Shown: in pieces, positions 1-6,077 of the stretch
Numbering within the stretch: the stretch's first letter is position 1
How the letters are laid out: each line of letters begins with the position of its first letter
DNA from: DASZJY01 sp036260255
Lineage (GTDB): Bacteria > Actinomycetota > Acidimicrobiia > Acidimicrobiales > AC-14
Direction: 5' to 3'
NCBI GenBank assembly: GCA_036260255.1
Contig: DATAAF010000125.1
Coordinates: 1-10,189 of the forward strand
DNA: 10,189 nt
Notes under the pieces: generated by a model
The model's database searches: none
What the model saw: only the letters and a program-made list of their open reading frames with translations
Told to the model about the DNA's origin: nothing
Translations under genes and position numbers: made by a program

Positions 1-25
1 CTGCAGATCCCGAAGGGACGCTGGA

Positions 26-1651
26 CTAGAAGTCCATGTCCCCCATGCCACCGCCGCCGGGCATGGCCGGCTCCTTCTCGGGCTTGTCGACGATGACCGC
101 CTCGGTGGTGAGGAACAGGGCGGCGATCGAGGCGGCGTTCTGCAGCGCCGAGCGGGTGACCTTGGCGGCGTCGATGACACCGGCCTTGAACAGGTCCTCG
201 TAGTCGCCGGTGGCGGCGTTGAGCCCGGTGGGCCCGTCGAGGCCGCGTACCCGCTCGACGATGACACCGCCCTCGTAGCCCGCGTTGACGGCGATCTGCT
301 TGAGAGGCTCCTCGAGCGACCGGGCCACGATGCGGGCACCGGTGGCCTCGTCGCCGTCCAGAGAGGCGACCATGTCGTTCACCTTGGCCTGGGCCCGCAG
401 GAGGGCCACGCCGCCGCCGGGGACGACGCCCTCCTCGACGGCCGCCTTGGTGGTGCTGACGGCGTCCTCGATGCGGTGCTTCTTCTCCCGCAGCTCGACC
501 TCGGTGGCGGCGCCGACCTTGATGACCGCGACGCCCCCGGCCAGCTTGGCCAGGCGCTCCTGGAGCTTCTCCTTGTCGTACTCGGAGTCGGTGTTCTCCA
601 TCTCGGCCCGGATCTGGGCGACGCGGCCGTTGATGTCGGCCTGGTCGCCGGCGCCCTCGACGACGGTGGTCTCGTCCTTGGTGACGGTGACCTTGCGGGC
701 CCGCCCCAGCATGTCGAGGGTGACGTTCTCCAGCTTGAGGCCGACCTCCTCGGAGATGACCTGGCCGCCGGTGAGGATGGCGAGGTCCTGGAGCATGGCC
801 TTGCGCCGCTCGCCGAACCCGGGGGCCTTCACCGCAACCGACTTGAACGTGCCGCGGATCTTGTTGACGACGAGGGTGGCCAGCGCCTCGCCCTCGACGT
901 CCTCGGCAATGATCACCAGCGGGCGGGCCGACTGCATGACCTTCTCGAGCACCGGGAGGAGATCACGCACGGCGGAGATCTTGTTGCCCACGAGGAGGAT
1001 GTACGGGTCCTCCATCACCGCCTCCATGCGCTCGGGGTCGGTGACGAAGTAGGGCGAGATGTAGCCCTTGTCGAAGCGCATGCCCTCGACCAGCTCGAGC
1101 TCCATCCCGAAGGTCTGCGACTCCTCGACGGTGATCACGCCGTCCTTGCCGACCTTGTCGATGGCCTCGGAGATCATGTCGCCGATCTCCCGGTCGGCGG
1201 CCGAGATGGCGGCCACCTGGGCGACCTGCTCCTTGGACTCCACGTCGACGGCGACGTCCTTCAGGGCGTCGACGGCGACGTCGACGGCCTGCTCGATGCC
1301 CCGCTTGAGCGACATGGGGTTGGCGCCGGCGGCCACGTTGCGAAGGCCCTCGTGCACCATGGCCCACGCCAGGACCGTGGCGGTGGTGGTGCCGTCACCG
1401 GCGACGTCGTCGGTCTTCTTGGCGACCTCCTTCACCAGGTCGGCGCCGATCTTCTCGTAGGGCTCCTCGAGCTCGATCTCCTTGGCGATGGAGACGCCGT
1501 CGTTGGTGATGGTGGGGGCACCCCACTTCTTGTCCAGCACCACGTTGCGTCCCTTGGGGCCGAGGGTCACCCGTACCGCGTCGGCCAGCTGGTTCATGCC
1601 GCTCTCGAGGGCCCGGCGGGCAGTCTCGTCGAAGGCGATCAACTTGGGCAT
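26..1651 (-). CDS. groL: Chaperonin GroEL (60 kDa, Hsp60), GroEL2-like
   Basis: ATP-dependent cytosolic chaperonin subunit that forms the double-ring folding chamber with GroES. The 541 residues are full family length. Visible motifs are TLGPKGRNV (about 29-37), the nucleotide-binding GDGTTT at 85-90, and the chaperonin signature region ending GVVPGGGVALLRA near 410-420. The C-terminus is GGGGMGDMDF, the Gly/Met-type tail of the actinobacterial housekeeping copy rather than the His-rich tail of mycobacterial GroEL1. The ATG at 1651 has a strong Shine-Dalgarno, GGAGGAG (1665-1659), 7 nt upstream. No groES lies in the upstream 140 bp, so this is a stand-alone groEL, as is common for the second copy in actinobacteria. 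A one-mismatch CIRCE operator lies in its leader, so heat-shock control by HrcA is expected. Downstream, bases 8-18 form only a 4-bp hairpin before the window ends. Identity is certain; calling it copy 2 is inference. Confidence 0.98.
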   Translation of the reverse strand: MPKLIAFDETARRALESGMNQLADAVRVTLGPKGRNVVLDKKWGAPTITNDGVSIAKEIELEEPYEKIGADLVKEVAKKTDDVAGDGTTTATVLAWAMVHEGLRNVAAGANPMSLKRGIEQAVDVAVDALKDVAVDVESKEQVAQVAAISAADREIGDMISEAIDKVGKDGVITVEESQTFGMELELVEGMRFDKGYISPYFVTDPERMEAVMEDPYILLVGNKISAVRDLLPVLEKVMQSARPLVIIAEDVEGEALATLVVNKIRGTFKSVAVKAPGFGERRKAMLQDLAILTGGQVISEEVGLKLENVTLDMLGRARKVTVTKDETTVVEGAGDQADINGRVAQIRAEMENTDSEYDKEKLQERLAKLAGGVAVIKVGAATEVELREKKHRIEDAVSTTKAAVEEGVVPGGGVALLRAQAKVNDMVASLDGDEATGARIVARSLEEPLKQIAVNAGYEGGVIVERVRGLDGPTGLNAATGDYEDLFKAGVIDAAKVTRSALQNAASIAALFLTTEAVIVDKPEKEPAMPGGGGMGDMDF

Positions 1652-1691
1652 GTGGTTGCTCCTCCGTCCCGGTCCGTTCGGACTCCGGTCG

Positions 1692-1718
1692 TTAGCACTC
1701 TCGTCCTCTGACTGCTAA
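1692..1718 (-). promoter_or_regulatory. CIRCE operator (HrcA-binding inverted repeat)
   Basis: On the plus strand TTAGCACTC (1692-1700), a 9-nt spacer (1701-1709) and GACTGCTAA (1710-1718). The consensus is TTAGCACTC-N9-GAGTGCTAA, so one arm is perfect and the other differs at one base, with the spacer exactly 9 nt. It lies 40 bp upstream of the groEL start codon and just downstream of the candidate -10 box, where bound HrcA would block initiation. HrcA itself is not in the window. Confidence 0.95.
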
Positions 1719-1720
1719 CG

Positions 1721-1749
1721 ATACAACCAAACCGGCCCGTGCGATGCAA
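1721..1749 (-). promoter_or_regulatory. Candidate groEL promoter
   Basis: Reading the minus strand, TTGCAT (1749-1744) and TTGTAT (1726-1721) are separated by 17 nt and sit immediately upstream of CIRCE. The -35 is a fair match and the -10 is weak. A TATCGT (1723-1718) that fits TANNNT better overlaps the CIRCE edge but would leave a 20-nt spacer. Position relative to the operator is the main support. Confidence 0.45.
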
Positions 1750-1778
1750 GCGAGGGGGCCTTCGGCCCGGCTCCGATC

Positions 1779-1784
1779 TACGGT
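1779..1784 (+). promoter_or_regulatory. Candidate -10 box of a leaderless promoter (TACGGT)
   Basis: TACGGT fits the actinobacterial TANNNT -10 pattern and ends 6 nt before the GTG at 1791, so transcription would begin at or next to the start codon. No Shine-Dalgarno is visible before that GTG and no recognisable -35 is present. The same hexamer at the same distance precedes the second lipoprotein gene (8389-8394). Confidence 0.55.
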
Positions 1785-1790
1785 GAGCCC

Positions 1791-2402
1791 GTGAGGCGAC
1801 CACGCAGCATCCTGGCCGCCGGGCTGACCGCGTTGCTGGTCGGCACGGCCGCCTGCGGCGGGTCGGGCGACGAGGCCGCGCGCCCCGACGAGACGACCAC
1901 GGCCGTGACGGCGGACCCGTCGACGGAGCCGACGACTCCCGACACGGGCGGCAACCGCCCGCCGAGGCGACCGCCCGGGCCACCAGGCCCCATCATCCCG
2001 GATGACGTCGACCGGGCGGTGCAGCGCTGGTTCCGCCTGCTCGAGGCGGGGTTCGCCAACGGCCGATGCCAGCCCCTGTTGGACCAGGTCGACGAGGACC
2101 TCCCATCCCTCGACGGCCCCTCGGCCAAGGGTGGAGCCGCCTACGCCGCGCTCTTCCGGGGGGCGGGCAACGGCTGCCTGGGGCGGGTCGCGGCGGCCCG
2201 GACCGAGCTGCAACGGGCCCGGACCCTGTTGAGCGGCCTCGGTACCGGCGACGGGTTCGACGCGACGTGCCGGGCCCACGAGCTCCTGGTGTGGGCGTTC
2301 GAGGTCTACCTCGGCCAGCGCATCCCCCTCGACTGCCGCCCGGCGACCACGTCCACCTCCCCGACCACGACGTCGCGGGCCACCACGACGACGAGGCGGT
2401 GA
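1791..2402 (+). CDS. Putative lipoprotein with Thr-rich linker and tail
   Basis: Function not recognised. The 203-residue product starts with a lipoprotein-type signal (RR, hydrophobic 7-20) ending TAAC, so Cys22 is the likely lipidated residue; the -3 position is Thr rather than the usual Leu. A disordered Thr/Pro linker follows (30-70, including PPRRPPGPPGP). A compact, probably helical domain (70-184) has four cysteines (93, 129, 160, 182) that could form two disulfides. The tail (185-203) is Thr/Ser-rich and ends TTTTRR. Start: GTG at 1791, chosen because it gives the signal peptide directly and lies 6 nt after TACGGT; it appears leaderless. Its TGA overlaps the GTG of the next gene (GTGA at 2399-2402), so the two are one translationally coupled unit. 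It diverges from groEL. The domain has a faint TPR-like look, which is not enough to assign it. Confidence 0.8.
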   Translation: MRRPRSILAAGLTALLVGTAACGGSGDEAARPDETTTAVTADPSTEPTTPDTGGNRPPRRPPGPPGPIIPDDVDRAVQRWFRLLEAGFANGRCQPLLDQVDEDLPSLDGPSAKGGAAYAALFRGAGNGCLGRVAAARTELQRARTLLSGLGTGDGFDATCRAHELLVWAFEVYLGQRIPLDCRPATTSTSPTTTSRATTTTRR

Positions 2403-3310
2403 CGGTGGCCGGGCCCGCCGGCGACACGCCGCAGGGCGGCGAGGCGACGGTCCTCCGGGCGGTGCAGAGCGTCGGTGCCGTCGTCGGCCCGACTGCGCTG
2501 CTCACCGCCTTGCTCTTCTACTTCGGTTGGGCCCGGGCCAACGCCCAGGCCAACTACCTCGGGCTGGACGTGACGCTCTTCGACTTCTCGACCCAGGACT
2601 ACCTGCTCCAGAGCGTCTCGTCGGTGTACGTTCCCCTCGCCGAGGTGGTGCTGGCGGGCCTCGTCCTCTTGTGGGCCCACCGGGTCGTCTCCGGGCGGCT
2701 GGAGCGGCAGCCGGAGCTCCCCGTCTGGCCGTGGCTCGAGGGTGCGTTGGCGGCCGTCGGCGCCCTCGCCTTCGTCGCCGGCGTCGTGTTCTACAACGAC
2801 GAGACGCCGACTGACACGGTGCTCCTGTTGACGCCGCTGTGCCTCGTCGCCGGCCTCGGACTCGTGAGCTACTCGGTGCTGGTGGACCGGCGGCGCCGCG
2901 CCGGGCCGTCGACGGGGAACGCCAACCCGTCGGCCGCCGGCCCGGTGGCCCCACTGAGCGTGATCCTCGTGTCGCTGCTCCTCATGGCCGGGCTGGTCTG
3001 GGAGGTGGCCAACTACGCCGACATCAAAGGCCGCCAGCTCGGGGAGTTCGTCGCCGACCAGTTGGCCTTCCGGCCCGGCGTCGTCGTGTACAGCGAGAAG
3101 CGGCTGCAGATCGACCAGCCCGGCGTGACCGAGACCCGCTTCGACGAGCCCGACTCCGCCTACCGGTTCCGCTACGAGGGCCTCAAGCTCCTCCTGCGCT
3201 CGAGCTCCCGCTTCTTCCTCGTCCCGGGCTCGTGGTCGGTCGACCGCGGGACGACGATCGTCCTCCCCGAGTCGGGCTCGATGCGCCTGGAGTTCGTGCG
3301 CGGGGCCTAG
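2399..3310 (+). CDS. Uncharacterised membrane protein, five predicted helices
   Basis: Function not recognised. From GTG 2399 the product is 303 residues. Hydrophobic segments lie at about 24-44, 78-98, 113-132, 138-161 and 185-206. A soluble C-terminal region of about 95 residues follows, mixed in charge, with regularly spaced aromatic and hydrophobic residues (YRFRYEGLKLLLRSSSRFFLVPGSW around 255-279) suggesting a small beta-rich domain. The loop 163-184 is Arg-, then Gly/Pro/Ala-rich and probably cytoplasmic. The reading frame is open far upstream (to 2066), but that part overlaps the lipoprotein gene and reads as Arg/Pro-rich shadow sequence. I therefore choose GTG 2399, which makes a GTGA overlap with the preceding stop; GTG 2405 is an equal alternative. 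Coupling suggests the lipoprotein and membrane protein work together in the envelope. The gene is followed by strong hairpins. Confidence 0.8.
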   Translation: MTVAGPAGDTPQGGEATVLRAVQSVGAVVGPTALLTALLFYFGWARANAQANYLGLDVTLFDFSTQDYLLQSVSSVYVPLAEVVLAGLVLLWAHRVVSGRLERQPELPVWPWLEGALAAVGALAFVAGVVFYNDETPTDTVLLLTPLCLVAGLGLVSYSVLVDRRRRAGPSTGNANPSAAGPVAPLSVILVSLLLMAGLVWEVANYADIKGRQLGEFVADQLAFRPGVVVYSEKRLQIDQPGVTETRFDEPDSAYRFRYEGLKLLLRSSSRFFLVPGSWSVDRGTTIVLPESGSMRLEFVRGA

Positions 3311-3416
3311 GCCGGTCAGCCGCCCGCGACCACTTGCGGCGGGCACCCGGGTCCTTCGGACCGCGCCCGCCGCTGCCGGCGGGGGCCCCTACCCCGCCGG
3401 CCCCGGACCGGCCTAG
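3307..3416. repeat. Nested inverted repeats in a convergent gap, with a partial copy of the moaD-like 3' end
   Basis: The gap between two convergent stop codons is framed by a perfect 11-bp inverted repeat, CTAGGCCGGTC (3307-3317) and GACCGGCCTAG (3406-3416), which includes both stop codons. A 14-bp direct repeat, AGCCGCCCGCGACC, occurs at 3318-3331 and 3415-3428; the second copy is the end of the MoaD-like gene. With one substitution and one indel the repeat extends to about 20 bp. Two hairpins lie inside and are listed separately. There is no coding signal in the gap. Confidence 0.75.
3336..3401. terminator. Tandem GC-rich hairpins, probable bidirectional terminator
   Basis: Hairpin A: GCGGCGGGC (3336-3344) pairs with GCCCGCCGC (3365-3373), enclosing a second perfect stem GGTCC-TTC-GGACC (3350-3362). 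Hairpin B: GCCGGCGGGG (3375-3384) pairs with CCCCGCCGGC (3392-3401), a 10-bp stem with a 7-nt loop. They separate convergent genes, so they can serve both strands. Neither is followed by a T-run, as is usual in high-GC actinobacteria, so intrinsic termination is likely but not proven. Confidence 0.6.
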
Positions 3417-3688
3417 CCGCCCGCGACCGCGGGGATGATCGAGACGGTCGTGCCGGGCTCCACCTTGGTGTCCACGCCCTTGAGGAAGCGGACGTCCTCG
3501 TCGGCCACGAACACGTTGACGAACCGGCGGAGCTGGCCAGCGTCGTCGAAGAGGCGGTCGTTGAAGCCCGGGTGGGCCCGGTCGAGGGCGGCCAGCACCT
3601 CCCCGACCGTCTCCCCTTCCACCTTGACCTCCGAGCTCCCGTCGGTCAGGGACCGCAGCTGGGTCGGGATGCGCACGACGACGGCCAT
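3413..3688 (-). CDS. MoaD/ThiS family sulfur carrier protein
   Basis: Small ubiquitin-fold protein of 91 residues, the family's usual size. It opens with a VVVRIPTQLR beta-strand, has TVGEVLAAL at 27-35, FVNVFVADEDVR at 56-67 and PGTTVSIIPAVAGG at the end. The C-terminal Gly90-Gly91 is the hallmark of carriers that are adenylated and converted to a thiocarboxylate to deliver sulfur. The ATG at 3688 shares one base with the TGA of thrC (TGATG), so it is translated by reinitiation after thrC. Its acceptor is not shown by the sequence: no MoaE, ThiG, MoeB-type activator or Mec-type hydrolase gene is nearby. It could belong to molybdopterin, thiamine, cysteine (CysO-type) or another sulfur route; the link with a PLP enzyme makes a CysO-like role plausible. 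Family certain, pathway open. Confidence 0.93.
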   Translation of the reverse strand: MAVVVRIPTQLRSLTDGSSEVKVEGETVGEVLAALDRAHPGFNDRLFDDAGQLRRFVNVFVADEDVRFLKGVDTKVEPGTTVSIIPAVAGG

Positions 3689-4932
3689 CAGAGCCCTCCC
3701 TCGTCGAGGTCGACCGCCGTTGCGAACGCCTCCATGGTCGGGGCGATCGTCGCCGACGGCCCCACCGACGGCGCCACCGCGTCGACCGTCTTCAAACCGT
3801 GGCCGGTCACGTAGGCGACCACCCGCTCGTCGGGGCGGACGACGCCCGACGCCGCCAACTTGGCCAGGGTGGCGATGGTGACGCCCCCGGCGGTCTCGGC
3901 GAAGATGCCCTCGCTGCGGGCGAGGAGGACGATGCCCTGCACGATCTCCTCGTCGCTGACCGAGGCGAGCGCCCCGCCGCTCGTCCGCACCGCGTCGAGG
4001 GCGTAGACCCCGTCGGCCGGGTTGCCGATGGCCAGCGACTTGGCGATCGTCCGGGGCTTCACCGGGCGTACGTAGTGGTCGCCGGACGCGAAGGCGGTCG
4101 CCACCGGCGAGCACCCGTCGGCCTGGGCCCCCGACACGCGCACGTGCGGCTCCTCGTCGAGAAGCCCGACCTTCCAGAGCTCCTCGAAGCCCTTGGCCAC
4201 CTTGGTGAGCTGGGAGCCCGACGCCACCGGGACGACGACGTGGTCGGGTGCCTGCCACCCCAGCTGCTCGGCCGTCTCGAAGGCCAGGGTCTTGGAGCCC
4301 TCGGCGTAGTAAGTGCGCAGGTTGACGTTGACGCACGCCCAGTCCGGGTGCTCGGACGCCAACTCGGCGCACAGCCGGTTGACGTCGTCGTAGCTGCCGT
4401 CGACGGCGATGAGGCTGTGCCCGTACACCGCCGAGGTGACGATCTTGGCCGGCTCGAGGTCGGCGGGGATGAACACGAAGTGGCGCATCCCCGCGCGGGC
4501 GGCGTGGGCGGCGACGGAGTTGGCCAGGTTGCCGGTGGAGGCGCAGGCGGCCACCTTGAAACCGAGCTCCCGGGCCCGGGCCAGCGCGACCGACACGACC
4601 CGGTCCTTGAACGAGCCGGTGGGGTTGAGCGTGTCGTTCTTCAGCCAGAGCTCGCCCAAGCCCAGCTCGGCGGCCAGGCGGTCGGCCCGCACCAGGGGCG
4701 TGAACCCCGCTCCCAGGTCCACCGCGCCGTCGTTGTGGGCGGGAAGGAGGTTGGCGTACCGCCAGATGGACGCCGGGCCGGCGCCCACCGACGCCCGGGT
4801 GGTGGCGGCGGCGATCGCCTCGTAGTCGTAGGTGACCTCGAGGGGCCCGAAGCAGTACTCACAGACGTGCAGCGCCTCGGGCGGATAGGCGCGGCTGCAC
4901 TCCCGACATCGCAGACCTTCGACGAACAGCAC
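3688..4932 (-). CDS. thrC: Threonine synthase with N-terminal Cys4 zinc-knuckle
   Basis: PLP-dependent fold type II enzyme converting O-phospho-L-homoserine and water to threonine and phosphate. The product has 414 residues. An N-terminal knuckle with Cys9, Cys12, Cys24 and Cys27 (CREC and CEYC) probably binds zinc and is seen in one ThrC subgroup. The PLP lysine is Lys109 in LNPTGSFKDR, and the phosphate-binding ASTGN loop is at 131-135. VTGHGLKTVDAV lies near the C-terminus. Start: GTG at 4932, with GAGGAGG ending 4 nt upstream; a nearby ATG is out of frame. It is the first gene of a two-gene unit with the sulfur carrier. It diverges from gpgS across about 175 bp in which I see no confident promoter, attenuator or threonine leader peptide. 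The family also contains close relatives acting on other amino-acid phosphates, but the overall match to ThrC is strong. Confidence 0.95.
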   Translation of the reverse strand: MLFVEGLRCRECSRAYPPEALHVCEYCFGPLEVTYDYEAIAAATTRASVGAGPASIWRYANLLPAHNDGAVDLGAGFTPLVRADRLAAELGLGELWLKNDTLNPTGSFKDRVVSVALARARELGFKVAACASTGNLANSVAAHAARAGMRHFVFIPADLEPAKIVTSAVYGHSLIAVDGSYDDVNRLCAELASEHPDWACVNVNLRTYYAEGSKTLAFETAEQLGWQAPDHVVVPVASGSQLTKVAKGFEELWKVGLLDEEPHVRVSGAQADGCSPVATAFASGDHYVRPVKPRTIAKSLAIGNPADGVYALDAVRTSGGALASVSDEEIVQGIVLLARSEGIFAETAGGVTIATLAKLAASGVVRPDERVVAYVTGHGLKTVDAVAPSVGPSATIAPTMEAFATAVDLDEGGL

Positions 4933-5107
4933 GTCGCCTCCTCATCGATCCGGGCTTTGGCACCTGGTCGCCCGTCGGTCGACTGGGCAGACTGGTTGTC
5001 GCGGCGTCACAGGGCCCGGTCCCTCGACCGCTCTGGATGATTACCTCAATGATCGCGATCCGACCCGCCCTTCGTCAAAGCGCTTGGCGGACGGAGAAGA
5101 ATGGCCC

Positions 5108-6010
5108 ATGGCTCTTGGCGACGTGCGGACGTTCCACTCTCGAGACTTCCCCCTCGGACGGCTGCACGATGCCAAGGGCGGCCGGTTCGTCTCGGTGTGC
5201 ATCCCGGCTCGGGACGAGGAGGCGACGATCGGCCCCATCGTGGCCTCCCTCTGCAGCGAGCTGCTCGACCGCGCCGAGCTGGTGGACGAGGTCCTCGTCG
5301 TCGACGACGGGTCGCTGGACGCCACCGCCACCGTTGCCGCCGACGCCGGGGCGACGGTGCTGGCGGCCGCCGACGTGCTGCCCGGGTGCGGCCCCGGCAC
5401 CGGCAAGGGAGAGGCCCTCTGGAAGGCGCTGGGGGCGGCCAAGGGGGAGGTGCTGGCCTTCTGCGACGCCGACCTCCGCGAGTTCGACCCCCAGTTCGTC
5501 GTGGGCGTCCTGGGCCCCCTCCTCGTCGACGACTCGGTCGACTTCGTCAAGGGCTTCTACCGCCGTCCCCTCGACGGGGTGGTCGGCGAGGGCGGGAGGG
5601 TCACCGAGCTGGTCGCCCGCCCGGTGCTCAACCTCCTGTTCCCCCACCTGAGCACGGTGGCCCAGCCGCTGGCGGGGGAGTTCGCGGCGCGCCGGAGCGT
5701 GCTGGAGCACGTGCCCTTCGTCCGGGGGTACGGCGTCGACCTCGCCCTGCTCGTCGACGTGGCCGCCCGCTCGGGCGTGGACGCGGTCGCCCAGGTCGAC
5801 CTCGGGACCCGCACCCACCGCAACCGGTCGCTGCACGAGCTGGGGCCACAGGCGGTGGCCGTCCTCGCCACCGCCCTCCGGCGGGCCGGGATGAGCGTGG
5901 CCGAGGACGGTCGGGTGGTCCTGCGCCGGCCTGGGCTGGAACCGGTCTTCGTCGACATCGCCGAGCGTCCGCCCATCGCCACCGTGGCGGCCTACCGCGA
6001 GCGCAGTTGA
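5108..6010 (+). CDS. gpgS: Glucosyl-3-phosphoglycerate synthase (GT81)
   Basis: Retaining glycosyltransferase that transfers glucose from a nucleotide sugar to 3-phosphoglycerate. This is the first step to glucosylglycerate, a compatible solute and, in mycobacteria, the primer of methylglucose lipopolysaccharides. From ATG 5108 it has 300 residues, close to known GpgS. Motifs in order: VSVCIPARDEEATIG (28-42), DDGS (66-69), GTGKGEALWKAL (97-108), the metal-binding DAD (120-122), PLAGEF (188-193), GYGVDLALLVDV (208-219) and TRTHRNRSLHELG (234-246). The last two closely resemble the mycobacterial enzyme. The frame continues to a TTG at 5084, but ATG 5108 has GGAGAAG 8 nt upstream and the family starts little before this point. 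The ATG at 5101 is out of frame. The GT20 gene follows on the same strand. No dedicated GpgP phosphatase is adjacent; the HAD phosphatase downstream is the only candidate in view. Confidence 0.93.
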   Translation: MALGDVRTFHSRDFPLGRLHDAKGGRFVSVCIPARDEEATIGPIVASLCSELLDRAELVDEVLVVDDGSLDATATVAADAGATVLAAADVLPGCGPGTGKGEALWKALGAAKGEVLAFCDADLREFDPQFVVGVLGPLLVDDSVDFVKGFYRRPLDGVVGEGGRVTELVARPVLNLLFPHLSTVAQPLAGEFAARRSVLEHVPFVRGYGVDLALLVDVAARSGVDAVAQVDLGTRTHRNRSLHELGPQAVAVLATALRRAGMSVAEDGRVVLRRPGLEPVFVDIAERPPIATVAAYRERS

Positions 6011-6036
6011 CTCGCCTGGGCCGCCGAGCGGTCCGT

Positions 6037-6042
6037 TATGGT
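6037..6042 (+). promoter_or_regulatory. Candidate -10 box (TATGGT) before the GT20 gene
   Basis: TATGGT fits TANNNT and ends 5 nt before an in-frame ATT at 6048, close to the spacing of the TACGGT boxes before the two lipoprotein genes. It would start a transcript at about 6048, separate from gpgS. No -35 at proper spacing was found; the TTGACT at 6007-6012 is 24 nt away, too far. Confidence 0.35.
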
Positions 6043-6077
6043 GGCGCATTCCAGAGGACGCCAGCCCGCTCGTCATC

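Noticed and set aside
1..28. Terminator hairpin after groEL (TCCC-GAA-GGGA at 8-18)
   Set aside because: Only a 4-bp stem, no T-run, and the window ends before the region can be judged.
476..1711. 411-codon open frame antisense to groEL
   Set aside because: Its composition (Leu, Gly, Asp, Val and His rich) is what a GC-rich gene gives in the antisense frame, and groEL is unmistakable on the other strand.
2066..2398. Upstream extension of the membrane protein frame from ATG 2066
   Set aside because: The extension is Arg/Pro/Gly-rich, overlaps the lipoprotein gene almost fully and has no domain; the GTG at 2399 fits a GTGA overlap.
2306..3346. 346-codon minus-strand frame opposite the membrane protein gene
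   Set aside because: Arg/Gly/Glu-rich shadow without recognisable domains; the plus strand encodes clear membrane helices and a plausible coupled start.
3799..5040. 413-codon plus-strand frame opposite thrC
   Set aside because: Low-complexity Gly/Val/Asp/Arg-rich antisense frame; thrC is well supported.
5051..5060. Palindrome GATCGCGATC between thrC and gpgS as an operator
   Set aside because: A single 10-bp palindrome without a flanking promoter or repeat; common by chance in GC-rich DNA.
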